From assembly GCA_029851415.1 (NCBI GenBank), contig CM056742.1, positions 80,590,748 through 80,654,747 of the forward strand: a DNA stretch of 64,000 bases. Direction: 5' to 3'. Under the pieces are notes generated by a model. The model saw only the letters and a list, made by a program, of their open reading frames with translations, ran no database searches and was not told where the DNA came from. The number at the start of each line of letters is the position of its first letter. Position 1 is the first letter of the stretch. Shown piece after piece: positions 34,046 through 46,320 of the stretch. This DNA comes from Eretmocerus hayati (Eukaryota; Arthropoda; Insecta; Hymenoptera; Aphelinidae). The position numbers and the translations under genes were made by a program.

Positions 34046-36910
34046 CATGAAAAGGCCATTTTAGACTCTTTTCTAGTCTATTTGAGATAAATCGTAGTTC
34101 CAACAGGATCCAATATTCTCCAACGTACTCGGGCGCATTCCCCTCGTCAACACTGATACTTTTCAGAAAAAAATTTTCCCGGACGAATAAGTCAGCCTGA
34201 GAACATCTGCAAGCTATTCATTGAGAGCAAATTTCACCGATTTCTGCGTCATCTTGTGCGCGACCTAGATCCAACTAGAGAGGAGGTGATTGACTTTCAC
34301 CAATTTTTATTGTAAAGGTCTTGAAAATACCTACAATTTGCCTCCTTGGAGAAGTCAATTATCACACTTTTTGTTGGAGTTACAGTCGGTACAAGTTGAG
34401 CTATTTCCAAAAAAGTCGAAAATTCAGGACTCGATTCCAAAAATATATCTTTACTTCTTCCCACCAAACTTGAGCAGAAATGTTCTTCGAGGCATCTACT
34501 TTCAGTGGAAAAAATCTGGCAGAGGTTATTTTTTGGAATTTTTTTTTGCCACCGAATCAAAATGCGGCATTTCGTCGTTTTAGCAAAAATGGCATCTTCG
34601 ACCACGATCACATATGCTCCCATCTGGACTGATGTACGCCAATCTGTGTGGAAGTACTCCCCAAAGTACTCCCGAGTACGTGTGAGAAGTTCCGGGGATG
34701 AGCCTCGAGCCGAGCGCGAGTTGTTAGTTCTATTCACCGAGTCAAAAATAGGCATCATTTTGGCTAATTGGGCGCATTTGGGCGTACGCGACCGAGAGCA
34801 TGATTTTACCCGTCCTGGCTCACAAATGAGATTATGAGCTAGAATGAGGATCGGAACATACTTCTCCGAATCAAAATGGCCATCTGAACACAAATCTGAG
34901 GGCAATCCATCTCTAGAACGTCGTTTCATGCCTCTACGGTGACCGAAACCGTCAACAGAGTCTAAATTGTCTTGGGATAGAGAGATACCTCTATAGGGCA
35001 AAACTGACTGTGGAATATTGTTTAGATGGTCATTTCAAGTCGGAAGAGTGTGTTTGGATCCCTATTCTAGCCCATTATCTCATTTGTGAGCCAGAACAAG
35101 TGGAATCATGCTCTCGGTCGCGTACGCCCAAATGCGCCAGAATAGGCGGAATAATGCCTATTTTTGACTCGGTAAATAGAACCTACAGCTCGCTCCTGGC
35201 TCGAGGCTCGTCCCCGCAACTTCTCACCCGTACTTGGGGGTATTTTGGGGAGTACCTCCACACAGATCGGTGCACATCAGTCCAGATGGGAGCATATGTA
35301 ACCGTGGTCAAAGATGCCGTCTCTGCTAAAACGACGAAATGCGGCATTTTGTAACGCTCGTCAAAAAAATGTTCTTAAAATAACCCCCGCCAAATTCCTT
35401 CCACTGGAAGGAGATATCTCATAGAACATTTTCGTGCAATCTTGGTGGAGAAGAATTGAGATATATTGTTGGAATTGACTCCTGAATTTTCGACTTTCTT
35501 GAACATAGCTCAACCTGTACCGACTGTAGCTCCAACAGGAAGAATGATAATTGACTTTTACAAGTTGGGGAATTGTAGGTCTTTCCAAGACCTTCACAAT
35601 GACCACTGGTTATAGTCAATTATTTCCTCTCGAGTTGGATTTAGGTCGCCCACAAAATGACGCAGAAATTGGTAAAATTTACTCATCGTCTCGCGGCTGA
35701 AGGGGTTTCCGTAGGCTTTTAGGTGTCCTCGGATGGGAAGAGGTGATTTCGATGTATTTTCGTCCGCTGAATCCGAATTTCGATGGTGGAATGTCGCAAA
35801 ATGATGCAAAAAAGTTATTAACAATTTTTTATAAACAATTGAAAAAATTGACGAAATGACGAGAAAAAATTTTTTTCAGGTTCTTTGAGTGATTCTACGT
35901 CGAAAAGATCTGACATTTTTCACGAAAACGCATAGTTTTCCCGGAAAAAATCATCAAGTTTGTAAAAAGTCGAAATTTTCCATTTTTGAGGACCTGTAGC
36001 GCAGAGATGGGATGACATTTTTTGATCCACCAAAGCTTCAAAGTTTCTTCTATGCATCCTCTTCTAGTAGAACTAGCGAGAATATAGGAAAAACGTAACC
36101 CGTCTGTGTTACCCGTCGGACAGTTTCCCATGTTTTTCATACCATCAGTGCATATTTCTGAGCTGTTCCTACGATGTCATGGGGAGTATTCGTTGGCTTG
36201 TAAACGACCCCGGATAAAAAAGGTTATTCCGATGTATTTTGGTCCGTTGAATCCGAATTTTGATAGTGGAATGTCTTAAAATGGTGCAAAAAAAAGTTAT
36301 TAATAATTTTCATAAACGACTGAAGAAAATGATGAATCGCCGGGAAAAAATTCTTCTGGGTTCTCCGAGTGATTCTACGTCGGAAAGATCTCTTGACATT
36401 CTTCACGAAAACGCATAGTTTCCCCGGAAAAAAATCATCAAGTTTGTAAAAAGTCGAAATTCTCCATTTTTGAGGACCTGTAGCGCAGAGATGGGATGAC
36501 ATTTTTTGATCCACCAAAGCTTGAAAGTTTCTCTTATGCATGATCTTCTAGTAGAACTAGCGAGAAAATAGGAAAAACTTATCCCGCCTGTGTTATCATC
36601 GGACAGTTTCCCATGATCTTGATACATCAACGTATACATCGGGCCAGTTGGCGTGTTCTCACTCTTTCTCACACATTGCCATGACCCGTATTATCGACAT
36701 TAGTTCACTAGGTCTCCACCCTTTGATTGCTTACATCCCTCTGCGCCGGAAAATTTCGGGAAATTTATAGTTTCCCAGGAGTTTTCCAAAAATTTGTCAT
36801 GTACTGATTCGACGGTTGTTATCTATACTAATGTCTGTTGTGATGCAAGCAGGCGTGGATATACAACTTCGTCAATCCCGATAGGTCATTCTTTTCGACA
36901 GTTCTATCGA
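34046..36910 (+). repeat. Left inverted arm of the 15-kb element
   Basis: Pairs with 47753-49165. It holds two tandem-like units (35880-36190 and 36390-36700) whose minus-strand readings are nearly the same (LKLWWIKKCHPISALQVLKNG in each, shadow of the repeat and not a gene). A fold-back element occupies 34232-35675. Confidence 0.75.
34232..35675. mobile_element. 1.44-kb fold-back element nested in the left arm
   Basis: Present in the left arm only. Its ends are inverted: 'gcaaatttcaccgatttctg' on the left, the complement of 'cagaaattggtaaaattta' on the right. Matching continues through 'gcgacctagatccaact' and 'ggagttacagtcggtaca' to a centre near 34950. The window's most palindromic stretch of this size. 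No coding frame. Confidence 0.7.
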
Positions 36911-39900
36911 CACAGATAGTACTGTAACCCGTGTTTCCTAACAGTCTCCCGATAACTGTATATATAAGAATCAGATAGTGGATGATAGGATTATGAGATA
37001 ATCCCAAGGAGTATATGACATTTATATATTCTAATGTCACAAATACAGCACTTGATAATGCAAACTTTCTTATGTACCTAAATACCTCGATATAATTAGT
37101 TTGAGGGTTGACTATGAAGTATCGAAAATGTCATGACGTGTAATAGATCGTAATCGTTACATCAATCCAAAAATTCGTTCCTCCTGACGCAGCTATTCTC
37201 ATCAAAGTTCTGAGATCTGTGCATCTTAGTCTATTCTATTCCTACACGTCGTGCCGCGGTGGCAAAAGCAGAACGAACAGCACGTGATTTTTGCGGCAAC
37301 ACAGACGCACGTTGACTTCACACACACTTTGTGTCCTTGGCAGCTGGGAACCAGCTCATCTACAGGTGGTATCAAAATCTCGACTTTCTCAGGTATGATG
37401 AAATCATCTACCCTTGTATATCCAAATTTGAGAGGGTCTAGTTGTCTCTTAGTCGCATCCAAACACTGAGTCTGGGTGTATACTATATAGAACGCGCGCA
37501 AAATGTGCAGTCTAATGGATTTGCTGGTAGGGGGTAAATCTTCGATCAAAGAGTTCTTAGCATGGTAGTAAGTCCACAGTCGGAATTCGTCGAAGGTAGT
37601 ACATCTTGAAGACTTTTGCAAAACGTTCACGAGATACTCTTCAGCGTTGCTAATGCTTTCTCAAATACAATTTGTCGACTCATCTGGAATATTGTAACGT
37701 CGAAGTAAGTTCTAGTAAACATAGCAATCCTCGACGAATACCAAAATATCAACCTACCTTTGGCGAATCTCAGGAGATGATGGACGGGGTTTTCTTGCAA
37801 AGCCTTGGACTTTGTTCCAATTTTACTTGTATAATTGGATCCGGTCAAATGGTGGATCGCTGGAAGAACAGAGCAGAGCATTTCACCATGGTGTGCTACT
37901 AGTTGATGAATTGATACGTCTCTTCTTGTTTTGGTTGTACCAGCTCGAACCCACAAAGTCTGAAAAAAATACGAACAAATATTGGCTTTTGAGCTTGTGA
38001 TTTGTCTACGGAGAATTGGAGGTAGCACTCACGTCCAGTCCATTCTGATGGAAATTCTTGAAGAAATACAGAGCCAAGACAATCACATCGGTATCCGAAG
38101 AAAGCAAATAGACATTTTTGAAGTCTCGACTCACTGCGTGATTTATGTGCAGAAATATCTTTGCATCTGCCTCTTCAATATCAGGACATTGGAGTGTATT
38201 AATCTGTGAGTTCTCATGATTAGACGAACACATGAGGACATTCATGGAACTGAAAATCAGTTCGAAAATAGAGAGATCTTCTTGATTCTGTAAATAATAT
38301 CTAAGAAATTTCTGCAGTAGAATTTTATTATCAGGAGATTACCAAAATTTTTCCTCTTGCTTAGGTAGAATGACGCATTCGTCGATCTTTTGGTACAATA
38401 CTCAGGCCTCTTTCTTCCTTCTCAGATGCTCAGAGTGCTTCGGTGACGTTTCGAAATATGAATCAAAAATGAAATCAATCCTCACGATATTTTGCATTTG
38501 CGTTTACTGCAAAACTCTGTTACAGAAAATCTTTGCCACATATCCAAAATTTTTCAGACCTTTCCAACTGGTCTGACGCATTGATAGCATAACGTCAATG
38601 ATGAGAGCCGTTTCTGTGGTATCATTACTGTCCAATATTCCAAGACTTATATTCTTCTCTAGCTCTCGGATCAAAAGACTCTTGTTTTTTCCTTTTTTCA
38701 GAAGACCATCGCCATCAAACAATGCATTTTTGGGGCTGAGATCATAAGTTAGTAGCTTCTCTATTGGGTAGTTGCGTTCATTGGCTAGTGACAGGATACG
38801 TTGTGTCTCACTCGTATCAGACTTTATCTTCTTCACAGATTGTTGTTTCTTGATAGATGGACTCGATTTGAAATCTGGCATGTTATGCCTAGGGATCGTA
38901 GCAGATATTGATTTCGTTTTTAGCATCAATCTCTCATTGCGCAAGGTCTCATACGCGTCAATACCACTCTCAAAGATGTTCAGAAGTTTGATTGTCACCA
39001 GTGGATCTGTAAGCTCCTCTGTTGTAATATCCTTCAGAGCATGACTTCCAAGCATGAAGGGATCTATCTGCCTCTCTTCCATGTAATTCAAAATTGCATT
39101 GATAGACTCTTCAGTCTTTTCGGTGTGGTTTGTGTTAAACTCATGGTGTGTTGTTAGTTCAGAATCTATACCACTCAAATTTGTCACTTCCTTGAAATAA
39201 TTCAGAATTGTAAAGAATTCATGAAAAGTCAAATCCCAGCTAGTAACAGATTCTTTGTTATCCGAATTTCTCTCAATCCCTCCGAAACCTTTGCTTATTC
39301 TATTGATACTTGCCTCCAAAGCTTGGTCTTTCGAAACAGAGGTATTAGGGACATCAGATCTCTTCACTACGAAACCTCCCTTCATGAAGTGGTTCAAAAC
39401 CTCTACAGCCGTTATTTCGAGCATGAGCATGTCTTCTACGAAAATTGGGCACCATCTCGCAAAGTTAGTCCTGTCCATGATTTGGAAAATGGACTGGAGT
39501 TTCAACAGAGTTTCCAAGTATAATGGAAGGTTGCCAGTTCGATCTGCTTGTACCAGATCACGAACAAAACTTACGAGTGAAAGGCCAATGTTCCAATAGT
39601 GATAAAGTTCACTTTCCTTGCATCTCTCCAAGATATGCGCTTTGAAATCATCCAAAATATTTGTACACGTTTCCTTCAGTTGAGTGAATAGCTATTCACA
39701 TTCGCCGATATCTTCTGTACCAAGAGATTCTTGAAGAGTTAGAATTGTAACGATTTTATTATCATATTTCTTCATCCTTTCTTCCGTGGAAAAATTTCTA
39801 AGTTGCAGTCGTCTCATTGATTCGTTAATCAAATTCAATCTTCAACGATTTTGCATAGTCTGACCCCTCCATTATTTGCTCTGTCACTAAACGTTCAAAA

Positions 39901-42900
39901 ACACTGGTTTCTATCAGTATGTTTTCGATACCACTATGTTTCAGATATTTGCCAGTACAAGCCATGGCAACCTTGATGGGATATAGATTTCCCATGACAA
40001 GAACAAGTTTCTCAAACTTCTGCCCCGTCAGAAATCTTATCGGTCTTGCTATTTGATATACTCCTTCATCGACTGCAATAGGCAGATCCTCTTGGTCAAG
40101 TTGACTCAGAACATCGGGAAAATTCAACATACAAGTGTAAACGGTAGAATGTTCCGTGATTGGATGAGGAAATACGGGTGAAAACCCAATTTTTCGTTTG
40201 CAACGAGAATCTTCCAACAAGTTAGAAAGGAAAGCGCCCAATGTTGGTACAGTTTGACTCGCTTTCATAGCTGCGATGACGCCATTATTCACCGACAGTT
40301 CCAATCTGGACAGTAGAAAACAAAATCAACTAGATTTAGATTTGCTCTCAGATCGTCTGCGCAGAGTTGTATGGAATTTTCCCGCACATTGTATGATGCA
40401 GGCCGCTCTAGGTTACCGGTAGGTTTCTGAAACTCCTGGAGCTTTTGACAATCGAGAATGTCGTCCAAAGTTTTTTTACTCTTATCGATGTTGCACTCAG
40501 ATATTTTGGGCTTTCGGATAGGTTCTCCATCGTCTTGAAAGAGAACGCTGACCGCATCGTATGTCTTTCTGTCGTCATAATCATCCACTCCACCAGTGGT
40601 ATATTTGTCCCGCTTAAGACGTGTGGGTAAGGGAACTTTACCTGTCCAGCGCCCCAAGGCATACAGAGCCATACGAATCTTCATTCTACGAATTCCATCA
40701 TCTGATATTGATACTCCTAATCGATTCAATAAGGTTATCAAAGTCTTACTCTTGGTTGCATTGTACACTGACATGCCGACCATTGTATGCATCGGAGTCT
40801 TAGTACGAACGTTACTTTTGATATAGTGCATAATTTGGACTAAACATTTCATACACAAACGTTTTATACTACCGCGATCCATGACACCATCCCATTTACA
40901 TTTCTTCTTTTCTCCTAACGATGCGATATCACAATTTAAAGGCTTTGAGAAAAGAGTCATGAATAGTTTCGGAATATCAAACTCGTCCACCGAAATTCTC
41001 AAGTCAGTAACATCACAGAAGCGGTCATCCAGATCAAATTCTCTATTTTCCAGGCATTCTTCGATACTCGATGCACATTCAGCTACATGACCCTTGTTAT
41101 TCAAATTATTAGTCAGGATTTGGTTATTAGTACAGTAGAAAATGAGTGACGTATTCTTTTCTTTCAGATAAACAAAACTAATTTTCTCGCCGAAATATTT
41201 CATAAGGTGGGTTTTGATAGTTTTATTCATCATACTGATTCCAAATTCAGTCTTCGCAACAGTAGCAACATCACTCAATGAAAAAGATTCGCCCAAATTG
41301 AACCTTGATTCTATCGATTGTATTATATCGATCATATGATCACTTGCTTTACCTGGTAGTTCATCTGGTGGAACATGTGGTGGGTCATCTGGTAGGTTAT
41401 CAGGTGGGTCATTTGGGTTTTCAATCTCATTACTACCATGAACGCCTTTACAGACCATTCATCGATCATAAGTCAATTCGTAATCTTGAAGACATTCTTT
41501 ATGATATTTACACGACTTGTCCAAAAGACTATTGGCATCTGTTAGCAAGGCCGTCCTTGTGAAAACTCCATCTTGGAAATAACGAGAGGCTTCATATAAC
41601 TTCTTTGCTCGGCCAATATCTTTCAATTGGCTCAACGATCGATCTTGGACAAGTCTATCACTTCCGCAAACTATGCAAACATTTGTAATATCTTGACATT
41701 TAGTCGAAAGACGTTTACTTTTCTCCGATTGACCTTTGGTGTCCGAGCTTCCTGTCGAAACAGATTCGCGATCATTACATACTATTACGTCATTCGACGT
41801 CTTGGAACGTTCGTCTTCTAAGTCTTTCTTTCCCGAATCCGTGTAGTTTTTGTAGCAATTATTCAAATGATATACGAATGTTCCTGGAAATAATTCATCG
41901 AATTTTTTATCATTCAAAAGTTGATGGCCACCAAGGAAGATTCGCAGTATAAATGAAGCATCGATCACGATTGTGATTTATTACTTTGAGGAATTTTGAT
42001 TTTTGAAAAATGAATCTGGTATATGGAATTCCATTAGAACAACCACTCTTTCTCGGGAAAAAGCAGACCATTAAGATAGGCAGTTGATCCAATTAATCAG
42101 ATGTATTCTGTGTGAATAATATTCTCTTACGTCCATGTGATACCGTCAAGTGGGGTCACTTTACAACAAGATTTGCGTTTTTTTCTTAAAACCTCGTGTA
42201 ACTTGAACATCTTGCATCAAAATCGCATCATGTCTGTAATCAATCGAAGGGTTACGATTCCAGTTTTCAATCACGGGGTTGGTGGAGATTATTTGGATGC
42301 CTCCGGCCCGAGTTATGAGCGCTCAAAGTCTTAATCCGGAGGAAAACCAGTTTAGGTTCAACTTAGAAGAGCATAAAATATATAAAGGGGATTTCACGGT
42401 CCCAAGGAAATCCGCGAGAATCAATAAATTGCGTGAAAGGGGATGAAATTCGATCAAACATATCAAAATGACAGAGCACTACCACTAATTTGATAAGATA
42501 GAGAATTCAGGGAGAGCTTGTTCTGAGAATGAGAATTATGAAAATGAATATCGATTTTCGAATAGCTCATGCATGAGAACTAGATGGACATGATTCAGGT
42601 ATCAAAATGCATCCTTACAAGAGATCATGAAACCTCTATTGATACTTATAATCATATTGGATAGAAATGACTAAGATAATTGTTTCAATGATGATACATT
42701 CACAAAAGTACTCTTGTCAAGATCAGACCCATCGTTTCGTAAAAGAAGGACAAAGCTCAGCATCTCATTCTCTATCTAAATGTTTTTTGCTACATATTAG
42801 GAAGAAGATACTTCTAGAAAAGTTGATATTCTATATGAGTAATTCCGCGCGAAAGCGGACCACGAATTGCAGAAATATCTCAGATTGTTTTTCCACTATT

Positions 42901-43254
42901 CTTGATCGATTCTATGGTCCAAAAAATGAACATTTCACTCTCTATGGGGTCCAGAAACAAACTTTCTGTTTCCGTGGGGAATATCTTTGTGATAGTGTTC
43001 TTAGGAAAAAATACCAATCTTTTTTTCCAGTAAAATGGGTGTAGTTCCGACTTGAGGTAAGATACGACCACGCAAATAGCGGCCTCAGGAAGGTCTTTCG
43101 GAAATCTATCAGAATGTGTTCCGAAAGAAATTTTGTGAGGCTACGGACGCCTCCTATGAGCAGAAAGGTGGAAAACAGAAAAAATTCAATTTCTCAAAAA
43201 CCCAATTTTTTAAGAATCTGAAAATTCACGTACTGATGTAAAATTATGAGTTCT

Positions 43255-43785
43255 TTCGGAAAAAAGTGGTTCTGATCTGTGTTTTTGGGTCCTACGCCTT
43301 TTTTTACATTTCATCAATTTTCTCAGCCTCGTCGGTTGAAAAATGGCTCTTTTTGCGCATGTGCAGAAGTTTAGCGTGCTGGAACCAATTTCATTGAAAA
43401 GCCAAGGAAATTTCCTTGGAATGACTACTTGGCAAAGTCAATTTCATGCACTTGGCCCAAATTTACATCACATTAATGATGAAGCAACCTCAAGAGGGTT
43501 AAATGCAGATCTTGCACAAATTTCCCATTGGTATCGTGACTCGAGTAGAAGTGTCATCATTTTTTAGACCTTCCACCTCTGAGCCCAGTACATCGAATTG
43601 ACTTTGTCGAATAGTCATTTTGAAGGAAATTTTCTCGGCTCTTTAATTAAAATGGTTTCAGCAGTCTCAATTCCTGCGCATGCGCAGAAAAATTCATTTT
43701 CCATCCGAAAAGGCTGAGAATATTGATAAAACGTGAAAAAATAGTGTAGAATCCAAAAACACAGATCAGGACCACTTCTGCTTTC
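43255..43785. repeat. 0.53-kb palindromic element
   Basis: 'agtggttctgatctgtgttt' on the left pairs with 'aaacacagatcaggaccact' on the right. A GCGCATG(T/C)GCAGAA motif is near both inner edges (43357, 43678). No coding capacity. Confidence 0.65.
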
Positions 43786-44209
43786 TCTAAAGAGGAAGCT
43801 TTGTTTTCACCCCAGCAAAATTTTGATCAAATTTTCCAATAAAACCAATATTTTCTTCAACAAAATTCCGTTCATCTGAAAAAGCCTTAGACCATTCTCT
43901 TCCTCTCGCCAAGATCTATCAATTGTAGGTAACATTTTTCCTCCTAATGGCCTTCCAAATCCGTCAGAGACTCATCTTTGCACCCCTTTGTCCGTGTGTG
44001 TGTGTGTGTTGTTTTCTATCGGACACGCTTTCTCTTTTACTGTCCACTATATCAATTTTTGGCTTTCTACAAGTTGTACAGAATCCAATTTCTGAGAGTC
44101 CAGGGATTTGGCAGCTTTCAACTCTCAGTCAAATTTGATCCATAGGGTTTTTAGAGCAAAACAGCTCAAATTTCGACTCTCAATACATAGTAGTACATTA
44201 AGCAACATG

Positions 44210-45375
44210 GGCGAAAAGGAAGATTCCCCCACGAGTGTCCGGAAAGAGTGCGAGAAAGTAATTTTCTCGCACGATTCCACTTTCACGCACGGTTATTCGC
44301 AAAGCGAGAACAACATAATACCCATGCGAGAAAGTCGAAAGAGTGCGAGAAAGTTACTTTCTCGTGCGGTTCCGGACACGAGTGCGGGAACTTTTCGCCC
44401 GCGTTGCTTATACTATTTTATGCAACCCGGGCGGAAAACTGTGCCTCCACGACTTTTGAAACGATTGGTGGTCAGGACTTGAATGAAATGATAACAATTA
44501 TTATCCTATACTGAGTTTATTCAATTGAAATGAGTATCATTTAGACCAATAAGTATTCTAAAAATCAAATCACAAAAAGGTATACATTGCCGAGTACTTT
44601 GATCTAATACAAATCAATGGCACTCTTCTAAGGATGTCCACTGACCTCCAAAATGAATTCAATTATTCTGTTGTAGTGAGGGATGGACTTTTGTTATAAG
44701 TTTTTTTCAACTGGAACAATGTTGTCACCATTCCAAATAATGCGTCAGGGCCGCTTGTTTGACAAACTGTACAAGGAAGTCGACAGTAGGGACCGGGCGA
44801 CCGGGGCGCGGAGCGGGGTCCAGGGGCGGCAGGGGGCGAAGCACCCGCCGGACTGAAATAAAATTCTGAAAAATGTATCGAGAAAAACCTCTTGCTCAAA
44901 AATATCGCCGAATTTCAAAAGATTCAATTTTGATAATTCATCCAACTATGTGTAATGATGATCAATCATCTAAATACATTTGAGAAGGTGGTTTTTAAAT
45001 GAATAAATATATATATCTCTATCCAGTGAGAGTATTTTTCAAGTCAAGATAGAAATATAGTTCATATAAAACGATGAGTTATCGAAGGTTTGGAATCCGC
45101 CTACTAACAGATTCACATGCAAGGTTGACTCATTGAATTTTTTTCTAAGACTCAATTCCCTATGAGAATTTCGATGAATTCATTCTCGCACAGATTTCAT
45201 TTTCTCACTATGTTTTGTCAAACATAGTGAGAAAGTTACTTTCTCGCACACTCAGCCGTGCGATAATGACTTTCTGCATTCCTTTCGGCACGGGTACCTT
45301 GCATAGAAAGTTGACTTTTCGCACAGTTTTACGCACAGCGTTCCATAAATATCTTTTTCTCACACGGTCTCACCA
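44210..45375. repeat. Repeated 'gcgagaaagttactttctcgcac' palindrome clusters
   Basis: Two clusters (44250-44380 and 45180-45310) are built from GTGCGAGAAAGT and its complement, giving several small hairpins. Between them (44790-44850) lies a GC-rich GGGGCGCGGAGCGGGGTCC stretch. No gene. Confidence 0.55.
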
Positions 45376-45389
45376 CGAATTGAGTCACC

Positions 45390-46320
45390 TAAACTATGGT
45401 TTTTTCTGCATTATCTATCAATTGGTTAATACCGAAATTTAATTGAGTCTTCACAAATCTCAAATTTCCGAAAAAATCAAAATTTTCACTTAAAATTTCA
45501 TTTTAACCCTTTTCAAACCCACTGCATCGTAATTCCGTCTCAACCAAACGATGGATATTGTTAAAAAAAACCTCAGACTAGAAGGCCCAAATCTCTCTAA
45601 AAAGCTTCCTCTAAAGAATAACTGAAAAAATAATGGGAAATTTTTCTTCATATTCATTTTTTCCTCGTTACTTCTTTTATGACTCATTTATCTCAATTTT
45701 AATGACCTAAACTATGGTTTTTTCCGCATTATCTATCGATTGGTTAATACCGAACTTCAATTGAGTCTTCACAAATCTCAAATTTCCGAAAAAATCAAAA
45801 TTTTCACCAAAAATTTCATTTTAACCCTTTTCAAACCCATCGCTCCGTAATTCCGTCTCAACCAAACGATGGATATTGTTGAAAAAACCTCAGTCTAGAT
45901 GGCCTGAATCTCTATAAGAAGCTTCCTCAAAAGAATAACTCAAAAAATAGTAGAAAACTAGAATTAATATTCACTTTTCCCCTGTATCATCCTTTACGAC
46001 TCATTTATCTCAATTCTAATGACCTAAAGACTTACTTATGCGCCATTCTGAATCGATTGGCTGATACGAAATTTCCATAAAATCCGTAAAACATTATTCA
46101 AATGAAGATTCTTTCGGGGGGAGGGAATTTTCACAAAGGACTCCAGTTTAATCATCTTTAAACCGACTATATCAAAATTTTCTCTCAATCAAACAATAGA
46201 TATTGTTGGAAAAACCTCCTTTCAGATGACCCAAATCTCTCTGAAATGCTTCCTCGAAAGAAAAACTCAAAATATAGGGTACTTTCTTTTTCGTTAAAAT
46301 TATCATCATATAACGCCGTG
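45390..46320. repeat. About 310-bp tandem repeat, three copies
   Basis: Units begin with ACCTAAACTATGGTTTTTTC at about 45390 and 45704. A third, diverged unit starts near 46020 (GACCTAAAGACTTACTTATG). All contain 'tttcaaacc', 'caaacgatggatattgtt' and 'agcttcctc'. Identity falls from the second to the third unit. Confidence 0.75.

Noticed and set aside
40289..40430. An intron between the two large frames near 40305
   Set aside because: A pyrimidine-rich TTTTCTACTGTCCAG looks like an acceptor, but no donor gives the right phase, and conserved-looking sequence is continuous across the point. A one-base deletion is simpler.
43320..43570. Plus-strand 74-codon frame at 43343
   Set aside because: Lies inside a palindromic element and has no motif; judged chance.
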